Source of the DNA: Prostheceraeus crozeri
Lineage: Eukaryota > Platyhelminthes > Polycladida > Euryleptidae
DNA length: 64,000 nucleotides
NCBI GenBank assembly: GCA_907163375.1
Contig: CAJQUW010016863.1
Span: 124,001 to 188,000 of the forward strand
Direction: 5' to 3'
Of the stretch, positions 1-11,399 are shown piece after piece (positions within the stretch are counted from its first letter, which is position 1; every line of letters begins with the position of its first letter). The position numbers and the translations under genes are program-made. The notes beneath the pieces were generated by a model that had not been told where the DNA came from, made no database searches, and was given only the letters and a program-made list of their open reading frames with translations.

Positions 1-795
1 GGTCCGTGTTACTATGGGGTCCATTGTGAAGGTGTAAAGGGGTCCATATAGTGACCTATAGAATAAAATGATTGAAAGATTTATGGGCTGGTTAAATGGT
101 CCTACTATTTGCTATTTGCCTTCAAATGCCTACCCATACCGTCCTACCCCCATTTTCGCTTTTCATCACTTTACCAAGGCTACAATTTGTCTTACAATTC
201 TTCGGTTGATTTGTCAATTTATACAAAATACTTTGCAAAACATTTGCAACTAACAGTACTAATGGAGATAATAACTTTTAATTTTTTCTGCAGATTTTTC
301 CAATTCTTGCAATCATTTGATAATTATGTGTTCTCTCCTTAGTAAAATGAGCCTTAGATGACTTTGTCTGTAATTTTAATCTTTAAAGGAGGTATTTTGG
401 CATCTGTGAAATATGCTCACGACACTACTTATACATGTAAGTTCATCCGACCTTTTTCTATTTCGTACCTAAAATACGTACCCATCCAGAATACGAACTG
501 TATTCGCTTTTTTGGACCTATATTCGTGCCATTCAAATACGTACATTAGCCAGATTTTACTTGTATACAAAAGTGCATCTTTCTAGCAATATTTTAAATT
601 GCACCATATAATTGGTTATATTCCGGTCATATCCGGACAAATTATTTGCAAAGAACATGCAATTCAGAATATTTGTCTGATAAATGTGTTGTTGATAAAT
701 GACCCTTGTTGTACGAACCCTTTCTTACCCTTGACCATTTCGCTTAACAGTGTAGTTCTAATCGTTTTCGTAAAGCCACAGAAAGCTACACATTT
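1..795. other. Non-coding stretch
   Basis: No supported gene or repeat is seen. Short open frames here have no recognisable domain and no convincing splice sites. Confidence 0.5.
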
Positions 796-803
796 ATTAC
801 TAG

Positions 804-1726
804 CAGAGGCGGCGGAGCGATATTAGGTGTGGGGGGGCACCGATCTGATACCAGTTCGATACCAACCCGGAATGTTGATAAAACCCGTGGCGTGGGCCTT
901 TCAGTTGACATTTAAATTGAATAAAAGGCTACCGCAAACTATAGTATAATGTTGGTCCACTCAAAGAAATTATCAGTCCTAGACTTTTGATAGAAATTTT
1001 ACTTAATTAAGATTAAACAAATTGTGATGAAGGCCGATGGTTTAATATAGATTCAAGCATACTTCAGTATTAGGTAGTTGTAAGTCTTTCATTCACTAAT
1101 TTCAGTGTGTATTTCTAGTTGCAACTTAATTTGCTCTAACTTCCTTAACATCGAAGTAATTGTTGAAGCTTACAAAAACGTTTTTTGCCATATTTGGGAA
1201 TTCTGACTGTTGCACATGTATGCCTGTTTGAGGGGATTTTGCAATCACAAGATGACGAGTCGTTCTGCATATTTAATAGGTGATACTATAAGCGTGTGTG
1301 GTTAAATAAAACAAAGCTAGTTTTACAAAATTAGTGTAATGATAAAACAAGTGTGCACAAACTTATTCAAAAACTCAAAATTTTCCAAAAAAGGAAAGCC
1401 TCTGCTAGTTTCGATATGTGAATTCTTTTGCTATAGCCTCCACTGACAATTCATCAGTGCGTCTCTTATGAATTGAAAGTACTAACAAATTTGTTCAATC
1501 TTTTCTCAGTCATGTTGCTTCACAAGTCTGATGTCGTTCTTCTGAGAGAAGAAAATGTTCGTTCTGCACTGGCAGAACTAATTGGAGCCTCATTGCTTGT
1601 CTTTTATGATAACAATTGTTATAACAATTTGAACGAAAAGCTTAAAATTATCGACTAAATTTTTTGCCCTTCCAAAATCTGGGGGGCACGTGCCCCTGGT
1701 GCCCCCCCCCGGTTCCGCCGCCCCTG
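804..1726. mobile_element. hAT-like non-autonomous element with 8-bp target duplication
   Basis: The ends are imperfect inverted repeats beginning CAGAGGCGGCGGA on the left and, read inward from the right, CAGGGGCGGCGGA. Both ends carry a G-run followed by GGGGGGGCAC. The flanks are ATTACTAG (796-803) and ATTACTGG (1727-1734), 7 of 8 identical, as expected for a hAT target duplication. The interior is AT-rich and holds no transposase that I can recognise, so it is best read as a MITE-like derivative. Confidence 0.8.
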
Positions 1727-1734
1727 ATTACTGG

Positions 1735-2369
1735 GCACATTCAGATAAAAAGTATGACGCTAACTTATTTCTCCCATACCTCAATGATAAAACGAAAAAC
1801 TTGTTAATCAATTATATATATAATTTGAATTTCCGCTTGGTTGATAGAAACAATAAAAAGTTGGATGATTGATTTACTAACAAAGAATAAACAAGTATGA
1901 TAACTGCAGATTCTGCAGCATTTTGGCGGATAGGTATTAATGCAATGTTAGGAATATTAAGTACCTATGAATTTATATGCAAAATATGGAACAGCAGTTA
2001 TATTGGTAAATCATCGAGATACCGGTAACATGAACATTGTCGCAGTGTTAAGGCGCGTTTACACGAGGTAACTTGTTGAGCGGTAATTGAACATCAAGTG
2101 GCTCGGGGGTACCGCGCACTCACACAGCTACGAAGCTTTCATGAGCTCACTAAGTTACTCCTCGTTTACACGATAACTCAGTTACCCGCAACTATTCAAC
2201 CGGTAGATCATAAAAAACTTCAAAATTTCGATTCATTATTTCTCACAAGTCATCGAATGAGGTTGTATAGGCGGCTGCAAGAGTTGTTAGAGAAATGGCA
2301 AAAAACAGAGAAAACGACAACGGCGTTGGACAAGGAAATGGATATTACGGAGGGAAAGACTAGGAGCGT
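1735..2369. other. Non-coding stretch with a repeated GTTTACACGA motif
   Basis: No supported gene. The motif GTTTACACGA occurs twice about 110 bases apart (near 2058 and 2163), each followed by a TAACT/GTTAC-rich stretch. This could be the end of a Harbinger-type element, but no matching opposite end was found. An open frame at 2098-2400 has no domain I recognise. Confidence 0.35.
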
Positions 2370-2756
2370 CTACAAATCTGTTGAAAGAATTGATTGCTGA
2401 AGATCAATCGGAGCATCATAATCACCTTCAACCGACTTCAAAGCAATTTCAGTGGGTGCTAAAAAGTGCAACCCCACATATACAAAAAGAAGGCAGTATG
2501 ATGTACTTCTTCGCTGTAACTTGACATTTTCGATTTCGCAACTTTTCCTCTTTTCGTTGGAATACGTGTTGCGGAATATCTTCAGCTTCTTCCGGGTAGC
2601 CTTCATATCGAAGTCATCAATATTCATTGTGTTAACTATCTCATTCATAGCAACATCCCTCGCTGGACGATTCTTGTAGCCTGGGTGTTGGATACCCCAT
2701 AAGCATGGTCTTTTTAACATTCCCCTACGGATTTGTAAGCTTGGGCTGAACTCCAT
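2370..2756 (-). CDS. MADF-domain protein (exon or intact small ORF)
   Basis: The product is 128 residues. It opens with MEFSP, matching the usual MADF start (ME-W/F-S), and runs through PCLWGIQHPGYKNRPARD (about residues 17-34), the family signature cLWd..hp.Yknr..Rd. A basic helix follows (ATRKKLKIFRNTYSNEKRK, about 53-71). YVGLHFLAP (about 94-102) sits where MADF proteins usually have a W.F...hfL segment. MADF domains bind DNA and occur in transcription factors and in the accessory Myb/SANT-like protein of PIF/Harbinger transposons. No transposase is visible beside it, so I cannot tell a host gene from a Harbinger remnant. The ATG is supported by the family N-terminus. The tail after residue 110 looks unrelated and may be intronic read-through. 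Confidence 0.62.
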   Translation of the reverse strand: MEFSPSLQIRRGMLKRPCLWGIQHPGYKNRPARDVAMNEIVNTMNIDDFDMKATRKKLKIFRNTYSNEKRKSCEIENVKLQRRSTSYCLLFVYVGLHFLAPTEIALKSVEGDYDAPIDLQQSILSTDL

Positions 2757-4981
2757 TTCTCGATATCGATGAAATGTTGATAATTATTGTCTACAACAGC
2801 GACTAGCGAGACGAGAATAGAGATGAACCTGTTCGGAAGTGAATGAACAGTGAGTCATTACCTTTGCAATACCATGGCAACACGCTGACAAATTTCAAAT
2901 TCTTTCTTTGAATGTTAGCTATCTATGGTTCAGCTACCTCTTAGTTTGCCATTGATAGAGTATTCATATCTATGGTGAAATTTCAAGCGCAAAAGGTAAC
3001 AGTTGAACACGTACATGAATATGTAACACGATGAGAGGAATGACTATTACGGAATGTGAGTGTGGCTGTCAAAACGCAGAAGTTAAAAATCGTTGTATTG
3101 GTTATTGTCCAAAAAAAACTATCTTAAATATCATTCTACATGTAACTTGCGTAGCTTCATTTCTAAAGGAATGCGCTAACTTGCCCCCAATATATGACGA
3201 CGTGCTGAAACAGTGAAATTCGTCTCCGCCGCGTTACGACTCCGCAATAAGGCAGTTATCGCAGTCAAGGTTTCGTCTTGACCTTCGGTCTCGGTAACTA
3301 TAAGTTTGACCCGTCAAGAACGAGTTTTGTCCCTTCAAAATTGACAATGCTATTTCATGCTATGCATGAGTGCGCAAACGGCTGCTCTTTACCAAATCAA
3401 CTGTAGAATTATCGTTTCAAATGCAAAATGAAGCAATGAAAGGAGTGAAGCAGCTTTTCCTCCATCGAATGTGCTCTATTATATTTAACTGGGCAAATGG
3501 AGGATGAAATCGACTACATAGCATATTGGTTGGATTCATGCAATATAGGACCTACAGAACGGACACAGCACGTCTTTGTCAGTTGCGCTCGTGTAGATGA
3601 AGATTACATGCCAAGACTTCTTGATTGTTATCAAGAAAGCAGACATTTTAATATTGTCCACGATACTTGTTTAAGCCCTTTCTTATCAGTTGTTATTTGC
3701 CTCTTTGTTTCATGTCTGCAGCTACAGATAGCCATTGATGAGGGTGAATTTTCGCTAACTTGTTGTTTTCATAATGCTGTTGATATGGTAATTGGCATTT
3801 GAAGCGGCAGCGTTTCACCTCATTTCGGCAATTCTGCTGTTGGAATGTCAGCGATGAACTCGAAGTGTTAATGCTGCGAATGATCATGTCATTCTGCAGT
3901 TGATGTGTCAATGCTTAACATGAAACGGATGATTAGCTTCTTGACCGGTCAGACCTATGTAACTAAAGGTCCATTTATAGTCAACTCGATGACTCTACAG
4001 AACATTTAAGCATGTCTTGACGATCTGATGCATTAATCTGCAGATGGACATCGATTTTAGTCGGTGATAATGTAGTGTTTGTACTTCTTTCCGATATCCG
4101 ATCCTGTACTTCGCATATCAATTTCTCATCATAGAAATTAACAATGCCATAGAAAGTCCATAGTAATACCATAGAGAGTGTACTATTATCAACTTCTATG
4201 TATTCTTTGCATTTTATATTCCCACAACTGTATTGATTATTGCCAAGAGTGATATCTTTGTACTTTAACTTATGTATCTTTGGCCATCAATAATTACCAT
4301 TGATATGTGTATAAGCGTTTATTGCTATGTTGAAGGTCTACAAAAAGTACGGTAGCCTATTTTCATATCTTGGAATGAGGTTAGGAAAATCCGTCCATTG
4401 ACATCTCATAAATTAATTGCCGGTAATAAAAAAGGACTCATCACTGAATTGATACTTATGACGTTTTTAAAGTTCAGTTTCAGAGAGCCGTTGATATCTT
4501 GGTATCCAAGATCGAACTCTCTATGAAATCTTTATCCAGAGGAAACATCCATTTATTTTCAGAATCTTGTTTCAGTTATTTTTATGAGAGCACCAATGAA
4601 GCAGTATCCCGGATGCATTGTCAAACCCTTTGCACTCTCGGCCGACTGTCCCGCTTCTCATCGATGATTCAAATGAAATCTCCCATTTGGATCATCCGCC
4701 ATTTGAATTTCTAATCAATGCAGGGAAGCCTGAATTCAAATTTCCATCTAGATACAGTAGGAATTATCACCTCTTTATGTTTATAGACATGATCTACATT
4801 GTACTTCACAGATGCACATCTAGATATCCTTCAGTGATAGATAATGACCGAGGAAATCTATAACAATCGAAGACAATTTTTCATAAAAGTCTAATGGTTA
4901 ATAATTTCCATCCAGGAAAATAATTGCCTCCTTCGTGGAACTTATTAACGTGCGCCTGTGCGGACATAGAAAGCCTTACAA
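2757..4981. other. Intergenic/intronic stretch, one unrecognised ORF
   Basis: A 101-codon open frame on the plus strand (3497-3802) begins MEDEIDYIAYWLDSC and ends in a hydrophobic segment. It matches no family I know and has no clear splice context, so it is not called as a gene. Bases 4120-4330 resemble 5925-6135 in a mosaic of direct and inverted pieces (TTTGCATTTTATATT, CATAGAAATTA), suggesting an old repeat split by the hAT element at 4982. Confidence 0.3.
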
Positions 4982-5897
4982 CAGTGATTCTTAACCGGGG
5001 GGCCATGTGGCTCCCTGGGGAGGAATTCAACATGTCAGGGGAGGAAGACGTACATAAGGAGGATTTGGGGAGGAAGGAGGTTCGAAGGAGTATTTGAGAT
5101 GAACAGGATTTGTTGATTCACCGTCACGTGTGAATTATCATCGTCAGTATTCGTTAATCGCTTCCCAATATTCAAGATGTTAATTATGCAGCTACTGTTT
5201 AATAGCTATTGCGACCACAGATTTAGAAGCTACCAATATATCTGTGTGCGAGTGTTCCATTCGAATTGTTTTAATTAGGGAAAATTCAACTACGCGGCTA
5301 TAGATCATCACCTGGACGTTTTGTCTGTGGCCTGCTCAGTTGCACCGACAAGATAAACTAGAAGATAGTATTCTGGTCAGAGAGAGCTAATGAAGCGAGG
5401 CGTCACATTTCCATTCACAAATTAAGGTCAAATGGTATGGCTCTCTCAAGAAACAGTTGAAAAGCACCCAACTTTATCAGCCAATGCCCACACGCTACTA
5501 CTTCCTTTTCCAACATCGTACCTGGTCGAGTTCGGTGTCTCGGCGGTATCAGATTTGATACCTAGGAAGAGAAATCGACTCAGCATCAGCGTGCGCAGTG
5601 ATTTGAGATTGAAACTCACGAATTTGACACCTCGAATTCAGGAATTGTGCTGCAAGTATCAGGCTCAATGCAGTCATTAGTTTTTTGTTTGATTTCTTGT
5701 AACACTTCCCATTTGCATGTAGGCCTACTTAGATTCTTCGTGATAGGCTACCTGAAGTCTGCATTTGAAAATGTTTGTTACTGCTATCTTTGACTTCTTT
5801 TTTTAACTTGAATAGTGGCCTACTAGTTTAGAGGGAGGAATTAAACATACTTTCAACTGTTAGGGAGGAATCCGAGCAAAAAGGTTAAGAACCACTG
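4982..5897 (+). mobile_element. Internally deleted hAT element with transposase C-terminus
   Basis: The ends are CAGTGATTCTTAACC and, in reverse, CAGTGGTTCTTAACC, the classic Charlie-type hAT terminus. The element is flanked by a perfect 8-bp duplication CCTTACAA (4974-4981 and 5898-5905). An 82-codon frame at 5432-5680 keeps the C-terminal dimerisation region of ZBED/SCAND3-like hAT transposases: HPTLSANAHTLLLPFPTSYL, then a basic RKRNRL stretch and a DLRLKL...RIQELC tail. The catalytic core and zinc finger are gone, so this is a deletion derivative that moved or decayed without its own enzyme. Confidence 0.9.
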
Positions 5898-5905
5898 CCT
5901 TACAA

Positions 5906-6444
5906 TATCATGCATTAATATGCCTTTTTGCATTTTATATTGCCAAAACTGCACTGATAATTGTCAAAATATGCAATCTATATCTTTGTTGCTCTCACTA
6001 TGACTTCATTGATCCATGATTTTCAAATGCTTATATATTGTTTGATAAACACTTCTATGTTTCTCATTGAGATCGTCTCTAGTCACCATAGAAGTAGATA
6101 ATAATTTCTATGGCATTGGTAATTTCTATGCTAGTCACTACCTTCCATTTTGACTGCTTCAGATAACGGTACAATTCTAACGCTAATGAGTTGTCCACCG
6201 ATATATTTGCGCTCTAAAATGAAAGTAGTAAACCGCGGTTGGATACATGATCGTTGAAATATAATATCAGTGACCTACTTGTCTACCGATATCACACAAA
6301 TTACCGACATCGTTAGACTTCTCTATAAATACGCATTCACAGTCAGAACTATAAACGGGCCTTTGTTCTGTGACAAGAATCAATTTTCAACACGACGTTC
6401 TCACGTCGGATGCTGACGAGTATATTACCTATCTCTAATTTCAG
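5906..6444. other. Intronic-looking stretch upstream of lectin exon
   Basis: No gene is seen. The stretch holds the right part of the 4120/5925 mosaic repeat and ends in a good polypyrimidine tract and AG at 6443-6444. Confidence 0.4.
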
Positions 6445-6864
6445 GTGCTTGTACACAACGATACATACTTTCCAAAACTAAGAAAAGGTTCACCGATGCA
6501 CAGACAAAATGTGAAGAACGTTCCCTCACTTTGGCATCATATGAGACCAATGGGGATAAAGAACAATTGAAGTACACCCTGATCGCAGCTGATGAAGATG
6601 CCTGGATCAACTTGAGAAAAGCAACTTCTAACCCAGGCTGTAGTATAGGCATCAATGAAGTCAGCTATTACACTTGGGGTCAAAATGGTCCAGTAGCCTT
6701 TAGCATCAGTCAATGGCCGCTGTCCGATATACTGGTTGCTGGATCTTGCACAAGTTTTCTTTGCTTCCAAGCCAACAGAGTAGCTGCAGATGGGAAAGTA
6801 CGTCTGAATGATAGACATTGCACAGACCGGAAGTACTTTGTCTGTTCTACGCCCTGTAATGACG
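6445..6864 (+). CDS. C-type lectin domain exon (phase 1-1)
   Basis: This 420-base exon lies between a strong acceptor (TATCTCTAATTTCAG) and a strong donor (ACG|GTAAGT). Both boundaries are phase 1, the usual arrangement for an extracellular module that is shuffled as a unit. It encodes about 139 complete residues of a C-type lectin-like domain. YILSKTKKRFTDAQTKCEER near the start matches the first strand and helix with its conserved cysteine. INLRK follows, then TWGQNGPVAFSISQW in the long-loop region. SCTSFLCFQ, LNDRHC and KYFVC complete the disulphide pattern. LND stands where sugar-binding members have WND, but no EPN or QPD is present, so calcium-dependent sugar binding is doubtful. No neighbouring exon of the same gene could be identified. 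It probably belongs to a secreted or membrane receptor whose other exons lie beyond long introns. Confidence 0.85.
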
Positions 6865-7020
6865 GTAAGTCGGCATCAAATTGTTCATTCATGAATATTT
6901 CAGGAATTATTCGACTGCAATGAATGAACTCTATTGCGACAGATAGCTTTAAATATGTCCAGGATCGTTGTTCTAATACGAACGATAAGTATTCAGGCAT
7001 GCAGATAGCATAGAGTAGGG

Positions 7021-8463
7021 ATATATAGGTAGAGTGTCGACTCAAAAAAGTATCTGTATACAGTGAAAAATTTTATATCAAAAGATTCAGCTTTTTGCGG
7101 AGATTACGTTACTGTAGTCCAAAAAATTATTTGAGCACTTTTGAAAAAAGTCAAAATTTGCAAATTTATATACTACCGAGATGACTCTCCTATATAAGTA
7201 GTATGAAGCAAGTTGAATATCAAAAGGAATAAATATTTGCTAATCAGCATCCTAACTAAGCGGAAATCAAGCTGATTATCAAGGGCATTTCATGATCTGT
7301 ATTATAATGGAAGTCTTCATGAAAAAGTCGCGATATTATTCGTGCGTTCTTGGCTGAAATTTCAAGTTTTTAATTCAATTTTTACCGGCATGATTTTATG
7401 ATTCACTAAATTACTGTTTCATTTCTGAATGTGAATAGTGATATGGACCCATTTACATCTTTCAAAGTTAAATGAAGTCATTGTCTTTGATTATGTCATT
7501 TTGCTCTGCCAGTGGCAGGTTGCCTGTGATATGATCACGCTTAAGAAAATACACTCTTGAGGTTGAGCATGAAAGTAAGAACCCATCGAATTGATAATTT
7601 AACAAACATTAAATCTCCAAGGTTGTCATGAAACTCAGAGAATCTGTGAAATGCCATCATTCCTTCTGCATTACAATCATGATCACTCAATTCCGCTGTA
7701 ATTTCTGCAAAACTCACATTTGGTGACAACACTACGTGTACTATATCGATGTGCATATCTCACATTTGGAAACAATTCCGACTGTATTCACCTGGGGATT
7801 TAATAAATGCGGAGTTACCACTCTACCTAATATACCTACTCTATGGCAGATAGTGACTATCTGATTGATTAGTATTCCACAAACCCTCTATGTCACGTCA
7901 ATTTAGGCAATGTAGTTTGTTAAATTGGCAATTCACTAAAAGCTCAGATCATATCACAAACTGCCACTGAAGGAGCAAGACATCATAATCAAGAAAGCTT
8001 ATCATAATTAACCTTAAAAGATGTTAATCGGTTCACATTACTATTCAGATTCAAGAAATGACGCCTTGTGAATCATAAAATCATACCGTTGAAAATTGAA
8101 TTTAAAACATGACATCTCAGCCAAGAAGCTATCATAGATCTCAACTTTTTCTTGAAGACTTGCAGGGACTTGCATTATAATGCAGTTCATGAAATTTCCT
8201 AGATCTTCAGCATAATTTCCGCTTAATTAAGATGCCTGTTAGCGAATATTCATTGCTTTTCATATACAACTTGTTTCATACTACTTATAAAGTTGCTTCA
8301 TGTCGGCAGTATATAAATTTACAAAAAAATTAGCTCTCTAAAAACTGCTCAAATAATTTTTTGGACCACAGGAACGTTATCTCCGTAAAAAACTGAATCT
8401 TACTATATAAAAATTTTTACTGTATGCAGACACTTTTCTGAGTTGACACTCTACCTATATGTA
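7021..8463. mobile_element. Foldback element E, two-armed copy
   Basis: The outer ends are mirror images: TATAGGTAGAGTGTCGACTC on the left and GAGTTGACACTCTACCTATA on the right. The arms are several hundred bases long and imperfect; both carry the segment around GGAGATTACG/CGTTATCTCC and the block around ATTCATTCCTTTTGAT-like sequence. No transposase frame is visible. Single-arm copies of the same family occur at 16605-16715, 32690-33436 and 61995-62525. It lies just 3' of the lectin exon at 6445-6864, so probably in that gene's intron. Confidence 0.75.
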
Positions 8464-8649
8464 CCAATTCTGTGACAAAGAGCCCAAAAAAATCAAAGAC
8501 AAAACAAAAAACGCCAATTAAACGCTCGATTTTGTCAACGAGTTTCACTTGTGAAATAAACAAAATTAAAATAAAATATGACATCCCCGCTAGAATTACA
8601 TGTCGACCAGGTAAGAAGATTAGTAGGCTACTGCGGTGAAAAATAAAAT

Positions 8650-9013
8650 GGAGAATAACAATAAATCTTCCTGTGAGATCTTTAAATTTATTGGCCATCA
8701 ATATTGCTGCAATGACAAATACATAGTCTACGAACTTTATTGCGAGTTCTGCAATATGGAGTGCACCGGAGAAAGTCGTCGCCCTTTCAGGCTAACATAT
8801 AGCGAGAACGCTAATAGTATAAACAACAACAACAGTACAAGTGCACTTACTGAGCACCATTTAAAGCAATATGCTGATAAAGTAGTGGAAATTAACGACT
8901 TTAGTTGCAAAATCCTGTCTAAACATAAATCAACGATATCTACTAGAATGGCTGACTCACGTTGCATCACCAAGAAGAAGCCACACCTGAAAAAGCGTCA
9001 TGAACTGATATGA
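8650..9013 (+). mobile_element. Penelope-like retroelement relic, GIY-YIG endonuclease end
   Basis: The frame encodes the C-terminal endonuclease region of a Penelope-like element. VYELYCEFCNMECTGESRRP corresponds to the family's vY.l.C..C...YvGeT.Rp. SALTEHHLKQ matches the SAL.EH segment, and TRMADSRCITKKKPHLKKRH matches the usual R.aEar.I..lkP.lN.kHEL ending. The reverse-transcriptase part is not visible upstream. The piece is an eroded 3' fragment of an old insertion. Confidence 0.7.
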
Positions 9014-9102
9014 GGAGATGCCCTCTCCACCTCAGTCACATAAGCATAACCTGACCTGTGCCATTCTCTCAAAGTGAGTATATGAAGGAACACTTCACAT
9101 TC

Positions 9103-9142
9103 GCCCTTGAGACTGTCCCAAGAGACTAAACGCGTCGGGCAA
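9103..9142 (+). ncRNA. Decayed hammerhead-ribozyme-like motif
   Basis: About 90 bases after the GIY-YIG relic there is GTCCCAAGAGACTAAACGCG, close to the short stem II plus GAAAC GCGUC core of hammerhead motifs found at the ends of Penelope-like elements. Position and family both fit. It looks degenerate, so activity is not claimed. Confidence 0.4.
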
Positions 9143-9241
9143 CTCTACTATTTTCAAATAAGTCGTAATTATAAGGGAGTGTTGGCTTTTCCTGTGATTT
9201 GATTGAATTATCACGACAAATGCCTTAAATAAGTAACATGA

Positions 9242-9355
9242 TAGTCTGCCCGCCAGCACGAATTTCCACACGGAACGAGACTTTTACAAAATCATGCAGG
9301 CTTTTTGCGTCCGGCGAGTTCTAGCCGATTCCTCTCCTTGTCACGTACAGTCAGC
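9242..9355 (+). repeat. Foldback family C, single-end fragment
   Basis: The fragment resembles the left arm of the family-C elements (for example 25416-26133): TAGTCTGCCCGCCAGCACGA, GGAACGAGACTTTTACAAAA, then a GCGAGTTCTAGCCGATTCCT segment. It is strongly diverged. Confidence 0.55.
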
Positions 9356-9710
9356 ATGCTCGCTGCCGAGGCTAAAAACTTTGTGTAGCGTCCACTGCCA
9401 AGGAAAAGTATTGCAAAATATTGATAAAAAATATCCTGGATTTGCTAATGATGAAATCGAAAAGGAAATGAAAAGCAATTCTTTTATTTGGCACACTGGT
9501 AATGTACCAAACAGATCAAAATGCTGACTGTAACTGCCTGTTATCCGTGCAATGTTAGTAATTGATCTGTCGCGGTGGAATTTGCCGATCATCGTGGTTT
9601 GGAAAGCATATCAGAGGTAAGTTGGTATGCATTGAGAGGATGATTGTGATATGATGTTTATAGTTCAATGAATTGTTCATCTTCATATGTGTTTAACTTG
9701 TGGTTATATT

Positions 9711-10010
9711 GACAGGAAAGATCTGTCGCAGTACTTGAATGACAACTATTAAGTCAATACAAGACAAACCGAAATCCGGGTGGAGACGAGCTCGCACCTT
9801 CTTCATTAGACCATGATGATGACACAGAATGAATGCAGGGAAACAGAAGTCATCTTCAAGTGACATCGAATCGTACTTGAGTAGCCTAGTGAAGAAGGTG
9901 CGAGCTCGTCTCCACCCCACATTTCGGTTCGATTCCGGGGCCAGGTGAGTGTTGTCGGAGAATCACGGGTGTTGGTGTCTTCTATTGACTAAATGGTTGT
10001 AATTCTCTTT
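9711..10010. mobile_element. tRNA-derived SINE pair, head-to-head (family D)
   Basis: Two copies of the same SINE face each other. The minus-strand copy spans about 9711-9835. The plus-strand copy is about 9880-10010, with A-box region TAGCCTAGTGAAGAAGG and B box GGTTCGATTCC. GGTGCGAGCTCGTCTCCA lies between the boxes in all copies. The pair would form a long hairpin if transcribed. Confidence 0.7.
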
Positions 10011-10084
10011 TGATGTGGTTATATTAATTCAAACAATCTTGATTCACTGATAGACGAAAAATTTTCCTGTGATCACTTAGAATT

Positions 10085-10475
10085 GCGTGCACAGAGGATG
10101 GAGGAGTGACAGGAGTGATCTACGACGAAGGAGTTCCTCTCAATCTGAAGACAATGATGGATGATGGAAAAGACACACAAAGGCTAATGGTGACCGAATG
10201 GGGTGCTCAGACGATGTCAAGGCTCGTCCCTCTGAGGAGATGCGGTGATCTGAAGCTGAAGCTATACAAATCTGATCTGGCGACCTGTGATATTCATCAT
10301 TACTCAAATTGAAGGAACATCTGCATGTTCTTCATTTTGACTCAATCAACGAACTTCAGAGGACGATCTGGGGATGGACCGGAGCGCAATACAACGTCTT
10401 TTTCCTTGACGGCTTTCATGATCTGGTGAATCGCGTGGAGACCTGAGGTAATCACGTAGAAAAATAGAAACTGCT
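10085..10475 (+). mobile_element. mariner-type transposase relic, C-terminal region
   Basis: Reading through frame changes, the segment keeps landmarks of the mariner C-terminus: YKSDLATCDIHHYSN (family: YSPDLAPCDfhLF.nLK), then LKEHLHVLHFDSINELQRTI, then FFLDGFHDLVNRVET and GNHVEK near 10455. At least one frameshift (near 10310) and one stop are present, so it is a pseudogene. No terminal repeats were identified. Only the last third of the transposase is present. Confidence 0.65.
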
Positions 10476-10729
10476 CTTTAATTGTAATTTTACAAGGTTT
10501 TTGTTGTGATCACGTGTTCTTTGTTAAAGAAATTGAAAGTCTTACTGATAAAAAAGTGATAATTTCTTCAAAGACCTAATTTAAATGCAGGAGCTTTTTT
10601 CAGAAGCAGAGGAGCTTTTTAGGGCTAGGAGGCATTGCTTTTCAGTTGAACCGCCTGTATTATTTTTTTGATTTTAAGCTGCCTGTGATCATGACTAAGA
10701 TAAAAGATGTTCTATTGAAAAATATAATA

Positions 10730-11398
10730 TTGATGTACACCTTATGCCTGCTACGAATATGTACGTCTGCCGAGTTCTACCTGGCTCCTCTTCTTGTTAG
10801 ACACGATCATAGAAAAACACATGTAAATCCAATGGGCGCAGATTGCATTTATTGGCTAAAATGAAATTTTCTATGTTTTCGCTTATTAACTGGAAAGTAT
10901 TAAGTCTAGAGTCCCAATTTTTGACATGGAATGTCTTCGAGTCATTTCCTCTTATGTACATTGATTTTGTCATGCATCTGATTGGCGATGTATGAGAGAA
11001 TGTAGTTCAATGTGGATAAAGAGGGTCAGCAGCTTGGTGCTTGCCGACAGTAGGAAGCTTGCCAAATCTCAATGTGTGCAGCCTCATAGATAAATGCTCC
11101 ACAACATGATAAGAAATGACCTGAAGACATTCCATGTTTAAAATTACGTCTCTAGACATAATAATTTTCGTGAAATCATAGAAAAGACAGAGACCCCATT
11201 TTGACCAAAACTTCAATCTGCGTCCCACTGGATAAACATGTGCTTTTCTTCGATCGTGTCTGACAGGAAGAGGAGCCAGGAAGAACTCGACAGACGTGCC
11301 GATTCGCATTAGACTTCATGTGTACATCATTCTGTAAAGTCTCATTTTCGGCCTCATTCCATGCAGAAAGCCGCTCCGATTGCCGGACCAATGCTTCA
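10730..11398. mobile_element. Foldback family C, two-armed copy
   Basis: Both arms are present: CTGCCGAGTTCTACCTGGCT (left) and, in reverse, the GAACTCGACAG segment (right). The outer right end is TTGCCGGAC. The left outer end typical of the family (AGTCCGGCAGCC) is missing. GACATGGAATGTCTTC and its reverse GAAGACATTCCATG mark the inner part of the arms. Confidence 0.75.
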
Positions 11399-11399
11399 C

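Noticed and set aside
3497-3802. 101-codon ORF starting MEDEIDYIAYW
   Set aside because: No known domain, no second copy and no supporting splice or promoter signal; kept only as a note.
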